From: Oscillospiraceae bacterium
Lineage (GTDB): Bacteria > Bacillota_A > Clostridia > Oscillospirales > WRJC01
DNA: 21,489 bases
Assembly (NCBI GenBank): GCA_009785015.1
Contig: WQXD01000033.1
Coordinates: 1 to 21,489, forward strand
Direction: 5' to 3'
Under the pieces are notes generated by a model that was not told the DNA's origin, ran no database searches, and worked only from the letters and a program-made list of their open reading frames with translations. How positions within the stretch are numbered: the stretch's first letter is position 1; each line of letters starts with the position of its first letter. The position numbers were made by a program, and so were the translations under genes. This document shows positions 14,110 to 21,489 of this stretch, piece after piece.

Positions 14110-15258
14110 ATGCAATACAGAAAATTCGGAAAAACCGGCAGAATGATTTCGGCGCTGGGGTTCGGCTGCATGAGGCTGCCTGAAATTGAAAAAGACGGCC
14201 AAAAGCGCGTCGACGAGGACATAGTCATACCCATGCTGCAAAAGGCTTTTGAAAACGGCGTAAACTATTTTGACACCGCTTACGGCTATTGCAACGAGCA
14301 GAGCCAGCCCGCGTTGGGAAAAGCTCTGAAATCGGTTCGCGGGGCGGTCATGTTCGCCACCAAACAGCCGCTTCACTTAGTCAAGAAAACGGAGGATTTC
14401 AGAAAAGTGCTCGAAAAGCAGCTGGCGAGCATGGATACCTCATATATCGACTTCTATCATTTCCACGGCATAAACAAAGAGGCGATGGACGGGCAGATAA
14501 AACCGATGAAACTCATGAAGGAAGCCCAAAAGGCGATAGATGAAGGCCTTATCGGGCACATGGCTTTTTCCTTTCACGGCGACCCGAAGGATATGCGGTA
14601 TATAATCGAGCAGGGCGAAATATTTTCTTCCGTTTTGCTGCAGTATAATCTGCTCGACCGCTCAAACGAGGAAGCCATAGCGTATTTGGCCGAAAGCGGA
14701 ATCGGCGTTGTGGCCATGGGGCCAGTAGCCGGGGGGAGGCTCGCCGCCCCGTCGAGTCTGGCCGACAAATTATTGGGCGACAAAAACCCCGAAACCGCGG
14801 AACTCGCCATAAGGTTCGTACTCGGAAACCCGAGCGTCTCATGCGCGCTTTCGGGGATGGGCTCGATGGCGATGCTCGAGCAGAATCTGAAAGTGGGAAA
14901 TATGGAAGCGCCGATGAACGCCCGGGATTTTGAAAAAGCGGGGCAGCTGATGATCGACCTCAAAAAGTTTTCGGATTTGTACTGCACGGGCTGCGATTAC
15001 TGCAAGCCCTGTCCGCAGGGTATCAACATACCGCATATATTCAACGCCTTCACTCACCACAACGTCTACGGCATGACCGCGCTGGGCAAAAAGATGTACA
15101 GGCAGGTGACCGAGGGCCATAAGGACTGGCACGGGAACCTGATATCCGAAACCGTGTCAAAATGCGCGGAATGCGGAAACTGCGAGGCCAAATGCCCGCA
15201 AAACATAAAAATAGCCGAAAAACTCAAGGAAATCGACGCCATATTCGCGGGGCTCTGA
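14110..15258 (+). CDS. Aldo/keto reductase with C-terminal 4Fe-4S domain
   Basis: A 382-residue protein. The N-terminal two thirds is an aldo/keto reductase barrel with 'FGKTGRMISALGFGCMRLP' and the catalytic tetrad Asp55, Tyr60 (in 'FDTAYGY'), Lys85 ('FATKQP') and His119 ('DFYHFHG'). The last quarter carries two Cys clusters, 'CTGCDYCKPCPQGINIP' and 'CAECGNCEAKCPQNI', typical of the anaerobe-type AKR with a ferredoxin-like tail. Such proteins are common in Clostridia; their natural substrates are mostly unknown. ATG 14110 is chosen because AGAGAGG lies eight bases upstream; an upstream ATG at 14074 is in the spoVG terminator region. Its stop abuts the stop of the convergent lipoprotein gene (TGATCA). 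Confidence 0.92.
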   Translation: MQYRKFGKTGRMISALGFGCMRLPEIEKDGQKRVDEDIVIPMLQKAFENGVNYFDTAYGYCNEQSQPALGKALKSVRGAVMFATKQPLHLVKKTEDFRKVLEKQLASMDTSYIDFYHFHGINKEAMDGQIKPMKLMKEAQKAIDEGLIGHMAFSFHGDPKDMRYIIEQGEIFSSVLLQYNLLDRSNEEAIAYLAESGIGVVAMGPVAGGRLAAPSSLADKLLGDKNPETAELAIRFVLGNPSVSCALSGMGSMAMLEQNLKVGNMEAPMNARDFEKAGQLMIDLKKFSDLYCTGCDYCKPCPQGINIPHIFNAFTHHNVYGMTALGKKMYRQVTEGHKDWHGNLISETVSKCAECGNCEAKCPQNIKIAEKLKEIDAIFAGL

Positions 15259-15738
15259 TCAAGGCTCCCTTTCCAGCAAAAACATGTCCATACTCCCCGC
15301 ACCGAGCAAATCGAGCGACAATCCGAGCCTGTGATCTTCCAGATTCGCATAATTGACATTTTTTCCGGAATATTCGATGCGGATCACATAATCGTTGGGC
15401 AGGGCGTTTAAATACACAAACGGATCCCCGCCGGAAACCGTCCCGGGGTATACTTCCATAAATTCAAACGGCGTGAGCTGTTTTTGGGCGAGCAGCCTGA
15501 CGCTGTCCATATTCAGCACGTCGCCCTCTATGACAATTTCATCGCCGTTTTGGTCATTTTCGTTTGGAAACTGGACGATTTCGTCGTTGTCGGGCTGAAA
15601 GTCCCAAAAATCCCCCAGCTCGCCTTCTTCGAACAATTTTGACAAATCCTGTTCTTTTTCGCAGGCGGCAAAAAGCGCGAGCAGAAACACGGCGGCCGTG
15701 ACCGCGGCAAAAACCGTTAAAATTCTTTTTGATTTCAT
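15259..15738 (-). CDS. Small predicted lipoprotein of unknown function
   Basis: A 159-residue protein with a lipoprotein signal: basic 'MKSKR', a hydrophobic stretch, then 'LALFAAC' where Cys26 would be lipidated (lipobox FAAC, slightly off the usual LxxC). The mature protein starts with an acidic segment rich in Asp, Glu and Asn, then a domain of about 85 residues with 'MDSVRLLAQKQLTPFEFM' and 'NDYVIRIEYSGKNV'. No family is recognised. AAAGGAG lies eight bases before the ATG. The gene is alone on its strand, divergent from the ftsEX-containing operon and convergent with the aldo/keto reductase gene. It presumably sits on the outer face of the cell membrane. Confidence 0.8.
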   Translation of the reverse strand: MKSKRILTVFAAVTAAVFLLALFAACEKEQDLSKLFEEGELGDFWDFQPDNDEIVQFPNENDQNGDEIVIEGDVLNMDSVRLLAQKQLTPFEFMEVYPGTVSGGDPFVYLNALPNDYVIRIEYSGKNVNYANLEDHRLGLSLDLLGAGSMDMFLLEREP

Positions 15739-15770
15739 AAAATTTTCTCCTTTGGAAATCCGTTGTTTTT

Positions 15771-15779
15771 ATTTTACCA
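15771..15779 (-). promoter_or_regulatory. Possible extended -10 promoter of the lipoprotein gene
   Basis: Minus strand TGGTAAAAT (15779-15771), an extended -10 sequence. The -35 position (15799-15794) reads TTTATT, a poor match. The spacing to the ribosome-binding site is suitable. Confidence 0.5.
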
Positions 15780-15830
15780 AAATAATAAAACAAAATAAAA
15801 AATAATCGGTGAATTTTCGGAAAAATAAAT

Positions 15831-15859
15831 TTGACAAAATCAAAATATTGTGGTATAAT
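15831..15859 (+). promoter_or_regulatory. Strong promoter of the membrane protein-ftsEX operon
   Basis: TTGACA at 15831-15836, a 17-base spacer and TATAAT at 15854-15859 with TGG directly before it: full consensus plus extended -10. It is the only clear promoter found ahead of the genes from 15910 to the window end. Confidence 0.88.
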
Positions 15860-15909
15860 CGTTATCGGCTTTGGTTATTTTTAATAAAATGTATGGGGTG
15901 GATTGATTT

Positions 15910-16707
15910 TTGGCAAGAACAGGAAGAAATAAAATATATATCGACAAAAAATATATCGAGAAAAGAAACGAGATAATAACATACAGGCTGATGATCCTTT
16001 TCGGGATCGCCGTCTGCGCGGTGGTTTTTTTTGTCTATGCCATGAATTTGAATTGGAAGGATATAAATAAGCTTGAAAATATTTCCTCGGCGGGCCTTGC
16101 AGTCACGGGCATACCGCTCGCGGGGGCCGCGTTGTTTTTCATTTACAGAAGAAGGCAAAATGCCGATGAAAGCGAAAAAGTCATAAACAGCAAAAATTTG
16201 CTCGCGGTTGCCGCCCTTTTTTTCGCGTCGGATTTTGTGATTTTTATGACCCGGCAGAACTGGATCCCTTTTTTGACCGCTTTTGCCATAACCGCCACGG
16301 TGCTCGTCTTTATTTATTACCTGTACCAAAAAGAATTTTTTTGCTTTTCGGTTTTCGCCGCTGCGGGATGTTTTTTGCTGTATTTTGCCCAGTCCCCGCT
16401 TCTGCCTCCATATATGAGGATGATCTTCCGTGCGGTTTTGGCGCTGTTCGCGGTTTTTACGCTTGTTTTCGCGCTGGCGCTCATGAAGGGCAAAGGGAGC
16501 CTGAAAAACAAGCCGTTGGCTCTGAATGTCAGGATATTTGAAAAAAATTCAAGATATTTTCAATTTTTGATACTTTCGGTTTTTATCGCGGGATTTGCGG
16601 CTGCAAGTTTTCTCTCTTTGAATGCGTACTTTTTTCATATAATTTGCGCCCTTCTCGTATATTTTGTGATTGTCGGCATATATTTTACCGTCAAGATCAT
16701 AAAATAA
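15910..16707 (+). CDS. Multi-pass integral membrane protein, unknown family
   Basis: A 265-residue protein with a basic cytoplasmic N-terminus ('KKYIEKRNEI') and about seven or eight hydrophobic segments, e.g. 'ILFGIAVCAVVFFVYAM', 'AAGCFLLYFA', 'FLILSVFIAGFAAASFL' and 'IICALLVYFVIVGIYF'. I recognise no family and see no catalytic motif. The start is TTG at 15910: GGGGTGGA ends seven bases upstream, and an in-frame ATG further up (15889) runs into a stop. It is the first gene behind a full-consensus promoter and is followed within 38 bases by the CdaR-like regulator and then ftsEX, so a link to envelope or division functions is plausible but unproven. Confidence 0.8.
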   Translation: MARTGRNKIYIDKKYIEKRNEIITYRLMILFGIAVCAVVFFVYAMNLNWKDINKLENISSAGLAVTGIPLAGAALFFIYRRRQNADESEKVINSKNLLAVAALFFASDFVIFMTRQNWIPFLTAFAITATVLVFIYYLYQKEFFCFSVFAAAGCFLLYFAQSPLLPPYMRMIFRAVLALFAVFTLVFALALMKGKGSLKNKPLALNVRIFEKNSRYFQFLILSVFIAGFAAASFLSLNAYFFHIICALLVYFVIVGIYFTVKIIK

Positions 16708-16745
16708 TACAGCCGCGAATTGTGATTTTCAAAGTGGAGGTTTTT

Positions 16746-17864
16746 ATGTCGAGCAAAGCGTTTTGCAGTATGTTGGGAAAATACAAGGATATAATCGGCG
16801 GGGAAATAGGCATAATAGACGAAACCGGAAACATAGTGGCCTGCACCGACAACACGAAAACGGGCAAAGCCAAAGAAAACATATGCCATGAGATGAGATC
16901 CCGCAAAACAAAGGACGAATATCGAAGGGACGGGTATACGTATAAGTATGTGGAACGCGAAGCGGAACCCGGGGCGGAATATATTTTATTCGTGTCCGGC
17001 GAGGACGCGGAGGCCTCGGAAATGGTTTCGCTGCTTTCGGTGTCCTTCGGGGGCTTTGAGAATTTGCACGACGAACAGTTCAACAGGCTGTCTTTCATAA
17101 AAAACGTGATTTTGGACAATATTCTGCCCGGGGACATTTTTCTCAAAGCCAAGGAATTGAATTTTCAGGAAAATGTGGGGCGGATAGTTTATCTTGTGAA
17201 ATTTCCCGCATACTCGAACAAACGCGAAGTGAGCCCCGCCGATATAATGCACAGCATGTTCCCCGACAAAAACAAGGATTTTGTGATCGGCCTGGATGAA
17301 AAAGACATAGCGCTCATACGCGAGGTAAAACACGAAAATATAGCTCACGACAAAACCGAAGAGACGGAAAAAGTGGCAAAAGAGATCGTATCCACCGCCA
17401 GTTCCGAATTTTTCACGAAGGCGGTGGTGGGTATCGGCAGCCCCGCGGCCGAAATAAAGGATCTTTCGCGTTCCTTCAAGGAAGCGCAGATAGCCCTCGA
17501 AGTGGGAAAAGTTTTCGCGAATGAAAAAGAAGTGATAAATTACAAAAATCTCGGCATAGGCAGGATCATATATCAGCTCCCGACCACTTTATGCGAAGTT
17601 TTCTTGGAGGAGGTTTTTAAATCCGGCGCGCTGGAATCGCTCGACCGGGAATCTTTGATGACCATCCAGAATTTTTTCGAAAACAATTTAAACGTCTCAG
17701 AAACGTCGCGCAAACTGTTCGTCCACCGCAACACGCTCGTGTACAGACTGGAAAAAATAAAAAAGCTGACCGGGCTTGATTTGCGCGAATTTGAACACGC
17801 GATCGTATTCAGAGTGGCCCTCATGGTACAAAAATACCTGTCTTCGAGGCCCGTCAAATATTAA
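16746..17864 (+). CDS. CdaR/PucR-type transcriptional regulator
   Basis: A 372-residue protein. The C-terminal 60 or so residues are the helix-turn-helix typical of CdaR/PucR proteins: 'TIQNFFENNLNVSETSRKLF' then 'HRNTLVYRLEKIKKLTGLDL'. The middle holds a GGDEF-like ligand domain region ('VVGIGSPAAEIKDLSRSFKEAQIALEVGK' shows the usual 'G......dl..SY.eA..al..g' pattern; positions about 225-255). The N-terminal part has 'GGEIGIIDETGNIVACTD', as in sugar-diacid recognition domains. GTGGAGG lies five bases before ATG 16746; a longer frame from 16644 has no such site. It lies between a membrane protein gene and ftsE. The effector and target genes are unknown; the neighbouring envelope operon is an obvious candidate. 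Confidence 0.85.
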   Translation: MSSKAFCSMLGKYKDIIGGEIGIIDETGNIVACTDNTKTGKAKENICHEMRSRKTKDEYRRDGYTYKYVEREAEPGAEYILFVSGEDAEASEMVSLLSVSFGGFENLHDEQFNRLSFIKNVILDNILPGDIFLKAKELNFQENVGRIVYLVKFPAYSNKREVSPADIMHSMFPDKNKDFVIGLDEKDIALIREVKHENIAHDKTEETEKVAKEIVSTASSEFFTKAVVGIGSPAAEIKDLSRSFKEAQIALEVGKVFANEKEVINYKNLGIGRIIYQLPTTLCEVFLEEVFKSGALESLDRESLMTIQNFFENNLNVSETSRKLFVHRNTLVYRLEKIKKLTGLDLREFEHAIVFRVALMVQKYLSSRPVKY

Positions 17865-17894
17865 TTTTTGATTTTTAAGGAAGCATTTGCTTTT

Positions 17895-18584
17895 ATGATA
17901 GAATTTAAAAACGTAACCAAAGAATTCGCGAACGGTTTTGTGGCATTAAAAAACCTGAACCTCAAAATAGAGAGCGGGGAATTTGTCTTCATAATAGGTT
18001 CCTCCGGCGCGGGCAAGACCACAATAACAAAACTCCTTCTGAAAGAAGAGGAGGTCACAAAAGGCAAAATAATAGTGGACAAACACGATCTGACAAAAAT
18101 GCCCGAGAGGAAAGTGCCCTATTACAGAAGGAGCCTCGGATATGTTTTTCAGGATTTCAGGCTGTTCCCGAATATGACCGTATATGAGAATATAGCCTTT
18201 GCCATGCGCGTCGTGGGAGAGCCCGGCTCGAAAATAAAAAAAATGGTGCCCGCGATACTCGACACCATCGGCTTGAAAGGCAAACTCAAATCGTATCCCA
18301 AGGAACTCTCGGGAGGGGAGCAGCAGAGAGTGGTGCTGGCCCGCGCGGTGGTGAACCGGCCCGACACGATAATCGCCGACGAGCCGACGGGCAACCTCGA
18401 CCCGAAGATGAGCCTCGAAATAATGGAAAGCCTCGAACGGATAAACAACATGGGCAAAACCGTCATAGTCGTGACCCATGAAAAAGCGCTTGTCGACCGT
18501 TTCAAAAAGAGGGTCATATCGCTAAAAAACGGGGCGCTGATAGGCGATAAGCCCGGCGGGACTACATTTACTAAAAAGGAATAG
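17895..18584 (+). CDS. ftsE: Cell-division ABC transporter ATP-binding protein FtsE
   Basis: FtsE is the ATPase of the FtsEX complex, which does not transport but transmits conformational change to activate peptidoglycan hydrolases at the division site or along the wall. The 229-residue protein has the Walker A motif 'GSSGAGKTT' (residues 35-43), Q-loop 'GYVFQDFRLFPNMTVYENI', signature 'LSGGEQQR', Walker B 'TIIADEPTGNLD' and the H-loop 'VIVVTHEK'. The start is ATG 17895 with AAGGAAG 11 bases upstream; a TTG at 17868 is less likely since FtsE proteins begin 'MIEFKNV'. It follows the regulator by 30 bases and precedes ftsX by 10. Confidence 0.96.
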   Translation: MIEFKNVTKEFANGFVALKNLNLKIESGEFVFIIGSSGAGKTTITKLLLKEEEVTKGKIIVDKHDLTKMPERKVPYYRRSLGYVFQDFRLFPNMTVYENIAFAMRVVGEPGSKIKKMVPAILDTIGLKGKLKSYPKELSGGEQQRVVLARAVVNRPDTIIADEPTGNLDPKMSLEIMESLERINNMGKTVIVVTHEKALVDRFKKRVISLKNGALIGDKPGGTTFTKKE

Positions 18585-18594
18585 GCGAAATCAG

Positions 18595-19524
18595 ATGAGA
18601 AAATACAGCATTATATTTTTTATAAAACAGAGTTTGAACGGTCTGTTCATGAACAGCATCATGAGTATCACGGCCGTGTTCATTTTGACCGCGTGTTTGA
18701 TTCTCACGGGTTGTTTCGCGCTTTTGATGATCAACACCAACCTCAACCTGGAACATTTGGATTCGCTCAACAAAATAACTTTTTTTATCGACCCGGAGTA
18801 TGAATCGGAAGAACAGATACAAAAAATAAAAGACGAAATCACGGGGCTCGAAAACGTCGAAAGCATAAGATTTGTACCGAAAGAGGAAGCCTTGGAGCGG
18901 GTCAGGGAGAGATTCGCGGCATTTTCGGTTTTCGACGAGGAGCCCGAATTGTTCGCCGAAGTCGCCAAAGACAATAAAATATCGCATTCGATAGAAATAA
19001 CGTATAAAAATATAGGCGACGTGAATACCCTGGACTATCAGCTGCGCTGTATCGAAGGGGTCGACAAGTACGAAGACGGCACGCCCAAAGTCAAACACCA
19101 GATCGAAGTATCGGAACTCATAAAAAACCTGAAGGACATCGTGATGCTCGTTTTGATAGGGTTTTTGCTAATCCTGTTTCTAATTGCCATATTTATCATT
19201 TTGAACACGGTGAAACTCTCGGTGTATTCGAGAAAAGGCGAAATAGAAATAATGCGCTACATAGGCGCGACCAATTTTTTCATAATCGTGCCTTTTTTGC
19301 TCGAAGGTATAATAATAGGGCTGGTTTCGGCGCTGATCGCTTTCGGGGCGCAGGTGTATATATACGGCGCGGCGGTTTCCGCAATCGAAAACATGACGGA
19401 AGTGCTCGATTTTATCCCATTTTCCGAAGTCAATATAATAATATTCGCCGCCTTTATCCTCACGGGGGTCTCATGCGGGGTTTTCGGGAGCGCGGTATCG
19501 TCGAGAAGATATTTAAAAGTTTAA
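18595..19524 (+). CDS. ftsX: Cell-division protein FtsX
   Basis: FtsX is the membrane partner of FtsE. This 309-residue protein has the family topology: a first helix (about 20-44), a large extracytoplasmic loop (about 45-175), and three further helices ('VMLVLIGFLLILFLIAIFII', 'VPFLLEGIIIGLVSALIAFG', 'IIIFAAFILTGVSCGVFG'). 'RKGEIEIMRYIGATNFFI' before the third helix is the conserved FtsX/MacB-type element. In other Gram-positive bacteria the outer loop binds coiled-coil hydrolases such as PcsB or CwlO; the next gene encodes such a protein. AGGCGA lies six bases before the ATG. Confidence 0.95.
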   Translation: MRKYSIIFFIKQSLNGLFMNSIMSITAVFILTACLILTGCFALLMINTNLNLEHLDSLNKITFFIDPEYESEEQIQKIKDEITGLENVESIRFVPKEEALERVRERFAAFSVFDEEPELFAEVAKDNKISHSIEITYKNIGDVNTLDYQLRCIEGVDKYEDGTPKVKHQIEVSELIKNLKDIVMLVLIGFLLILFLIAIFIILNTVKLSVYSRKGEIEIMRYIGATNFFIIVPFLLEGIIIGLVSALIAFGAQVYIYGAAVSAIENMTEVLDFIPFSEVNIIIFAAFILTGVSCGVFGSAVSSRRYLKV

Positions 19525-19539
19525 AACGGGGGGATTTTT

Positions 19540-20742
19540 GTGGTTGGATTCAAGAAGACAATTTTGTTTTTGGTGATTTTTTCGTTCATATTTGCCGCGT
19601 TGTCCGTCGCGCCCGGACCGCCGGCCGCCGGACTTTCGGCAAATGACCTGCAAAAGCAGATAACCGAAAAAAAGGCTTCGCTGGCCGCAGGCACGAGCAA
19701 AAGAAAGGAAATAGAAAACGAAATCGCGGGCCTCAAAAACCGGCAGGCCGGCGCCGCCAATGAAAAAAGAAAATACGACGAAGCGGTCGCGGTGATAGAA
19801 GGCGAAATCAAGGATACCGAAGACCTTGTCGCATTCCTCTCGGAAGCGATAGAACAGACGGAACTGGATATAATCAAGGCCGGAAAAGATTATGAAAACA
19901 ATTATAATATTTTTTTGAAAATGATCAAATTCGCCTACGAGGAGGGCGACATAAATTATTTGGCCCTGCTCTTGAAATCCGAAGATTTCACGGATTTTTT
20001 GTCGCGGGTGGATGTCATATCCAATATATTCGAATATAATAAAAACGTGATAGACAACCTCGTAAAATACAAGGAGGACATGGAGGAGCAAAAAAAATAC
20101 AATGAGGAAATGATAGCTCAGCAAAACGAGTACGCGCAGACGCTTTCCGTTAAATCAAATGAAGCGGCCGCTCTGCGCGACGAAGCCGAAAGCGTCATGA
20201 AAAAATTGGCCGACGACATCACCAAAAACGAAGCCGCCCAGAAGCAGTTCGATGAGGAAAGCGCAAATCTGCTGGCCGAAATCAACAGGGCCTCGAAAGA
20301 GCTGAAGGCTCTGCAGCAGAGCCAGAGCAAATACATCGGCGGGAATTTTAAATATCCCGTGACCCCGAAATATCCGGCAAACCCCATTTCGTCGGGCTTC
20401 GGAACGAGAAAAAGCCCCATAACCGGACGCACCGAATCCCACAACGGAATCGACATACCCGCCGCTTACGGTTCGCCGATATGGGCGGCAAACGACGGAG
20501 TCGTGCTGATCGCCACATACAGCTCGTCATACGGCAACTATATAGTGATAGACCACGGCGGGGGTATATCGACCCTTTACGCCCACGCGAGTTCCCTGAA
20601 CAAAAAAGTGAACGACAAAGTGATGAAAGGCGACGTGATCGCCTATGTGGGCTCGACGGGCTGGTCCACAGGCAGCCATTTGCATTTTTCGTATATGGAA
20701 AAGGGGATTTTCAAAAATCCGCTGACCAGCGGATATCTTTAA
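19540..20742 (+). CDS. Secreted coiled-coil M23 peptidoglycan endopeptidase, probable FtsEX effector
   Basis: A 400-residue secreted protein. Residues 1-31 look like a signal peptide (basic start, hydrophobic core, 'PAAG' end). Residues 34-265 are largely coiled coil, with two helical arms separated by 'FLKMIKFAYEEGDINYLALL', the CwlO/PcsB/EnvC pattern. The C-terminal M23 (LytM-like) domain keeps every active-site residue: zinc ligands His301, Asp305 ('SHNGID') and His382, and catalytic His349 ('LYAHAS') and His380 ('GSHLHF'). It should cut peptidoglycan cross-links or stem peptides. The GTG start at 19540 has GGGGGGA a few bases upstream, and the gene lies 15 bases after ftsX. The coiled coil should hold the enzyme inactive until FtsEX cycles; that is inferred from homologues. 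Confidence 0.93.
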   Translation: MVGFKKTILFLVIFSFIFAALSVAPGPPAAGLSANDLQKQITEKKASLAAGTSKRKEIENEIAGLKNRQAGAANEKRKYDEAVAVIEGEIKDTEDLVAFLSEAIEQTELDIIKAGKDYENNYNIFLKMIKFAYEEGDINYLALLLKSEDFTDFLSRVDVISNIFEYNKNVIDNLVKYKEDMEEQKKYNEEMIAQQNEYAQTLSVKSNEAAALRDEAESVMKKLADDITKNEAAQKQFDEESANLLAEINRASKELKALQQSQSKYIGGNFKYPVTPKYPANPISSGFGTRKSPITGRTESHNGIDIPAAYGSPIWAANDGVVLIATYSSSYGNYIVIDHGGGISTLYAHASSLNKKVNDKVMKGDVIAYVGSTGWSTGSHLHFSYMEKGIFKNPLTSGYL

Positions 20743-20772
20743 AATCTGAAATAAAGACAGGCGTGTTTTGTG

Positions 20773-21489
20773 ATGAATAAAAAAATTTCCTTGGGTTCCG
20801 CTTTCATTTTGATATGTTTTTCGGTTCTGCTCACTTTTATGATAACATATGTGAACACATACAACAAATTCAACGCGAACCTGGCAAATACCGGGCTCGG
20901 CGACAGGGTGGCTGTAAAACTCGCGGAATTGGAACGGATAACCGGCGCTTATTATATAGGCGAAATCGACCGGCAGAAAATTTTGGACGGGCTCGCGATG
21001 GGGTATGTGATGGGCCTCGGCGACAGATACGCCTATTATTTCAACGCCGACGAATATGCCGAATATCAGCTGAGCAATCAGGGAAAATTGGTCGGCATAG
21101 GCGTGGAGGTCATGTATGCGCAGGAGATGGGAGGGGTCATAGAAATCACTCTGGTTTATCCGGATTCGCCGGCTATGGCCGGCGGTATGCTCGAGGGGGA
21201 CTATATATACAAAGTGGAGGGCGAGCTCGTTTCGGAGCTGGGATATTTCGAGGCCATTGAACGGATCCGGGGGGAAATAGGGACGCAGGTGGCACTCACC
21301 ATCATGCGCAACGGACCCGATTTCGAAGAGCTGGCATTTGAGCTCACAAGGGATGAAGTGCAGACGCAAAGCGTAAAGTACAGAATGATAAACGGGGACA
21401 TAGGGTATATAAGAATAAAAACTTTCAATAGAGAGACCCCCGGCGAATTCATAAACGCGGTAAACGAGCTGACCGCGGCGGGCGCTTCC
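20773..21489 (+). CDS. S41-family C-terminal processing peptidase (CtpA-like), N-terminal part
   Basis: The frame runs off the window end (239 codons visible). The protein has an N-terminal membrane anchor ('LGSAFILICFSVLLTFMI'), a helical region with 'MAMGYVMGLGDRYAYYF'-like sequence typical of S41 proteases ('GLAMGYVMGLGDRYAYY' at about 73-89), then a PDZ domain: 'GKLVGIGVEVMY' through 'VYPDSPAMAGGMLEGDYIYKV' (given at about 128-148) and 'IRGEIGTQVALTIMRNG'. It ends in the first strands of the protease core ('GDIGYIRIKTFN'). The catalytic Ser/Lys lie beyond the window. ATG 20773 (or GTG 20770) is the start; the ribosome-binding site is weak. It follows the M23 gene by 30 bases, an arrangement common in Clostridia, and may process envelope or spore-wall proteins. 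Confidence 0.92.
   Translation, partial: MNKKISLGSAFILICFSVLLTFMITYVNTYNKFNANLANTGLGDRVAVKLAELERITGAYYIGEIDRQKILDGLAMGYVMGLGDRYAYYFNADEYAEYQLSNQGKLVGIGVEVMYAQEMGGVIEITLVYPDSPAMAGGMLEGDYIYKVEGELVSELGYFEAIERIRGEIGTQVALTIMRNGPDFEELAFELTRDEVQTQSVKYRMINGDIGYIRIKTFNRETPGEFINAVNELTAAGAS

Noticed and set aside
1..21489. Mobile elements, CRISPR, tRNA or riboswitch in the window
   Set aside because: No transposase, integrase, regularly spaced repeats, cloverleaf or recognisable aptamer was seen; gaps are short and explained by promoters or terminators.

Overview
The window looks like a chromosomal segment of a Gram-positive member of the Clostridia (Bacillota). Evidence: a WalR/WalK two-component operon followed by YycH- and YycI-like genes, a SpoVG homologue, an FtsEX operon with a coiled-coil M23 endopeptidase and an S41 protease, consensus sigma-A promoters (several with an extended -10), strong Shine-Dalgarno sites, and frequent GTG/TTG starts. 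Species cannot be named from sequence alone. I see no tRNA, rRNA, CRISPR array, insertion sequence or phage gene.

Layout. (1) 1-5816, plus strand: end of a degenerate NodB-fold protein, then walR, walK, yycH-like and yycI-like, tightly packed. (2) 5848-7218: murA with its own extended -10 promoter; its active-site Cys is replaced by Asp. (3) 7215-10189, minus strand: FGGY sugar kinase, divergent class II aldolase, Cys-rich YkgJ-like protein. The kinase appears to start at a rare ATT codon. (4) 10278-11490, plus strand: a uroporphyrinogen decarboxylase-superfamily (MtaA-like) gene, divergent from the kinase and driven by a near-perfect promoter. (5) 11492-13474, minus strand: murC then a DUF2284 gene. 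(6) 13599-15258, plus strand: spoVG with a clear terminator, then an aldo/keto reductase with a C-terminal iron-sulfur domain. (7) 15259-15738, minus strand: a small lipoprotein. (8) 15831-21489, plus strand: a probable operon of a TTG-started membrane protein, a CdaR/PucR-type regulator, ftsE, ftsX, an M23 peptidase and the start of an S41 peptidase.

How the genes fit together. Most of the window concerns the cell envelope: WalRK senses and regulates wall metabolism, MurA and MurC make peptidoglycan precursors, and FtsEX probably gates the M23 hydrolase encoded next to it. Between these blocks sits an accessory metabolic cluster: kinase, aldolase, Cys-rich protein, URO-D-like protein and possibly DUF2284. 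Its substrate is unknown. It is the best candidate here for an undescribed pathway, perhaps involving a methylated or unusual sugar; that is inference.

Three convergent gene pairs have overlapping or abutting stop codons, leaving no room for intrinsic terminators. Gaps between genes are all under about 210 bases and mostly hold promoters.
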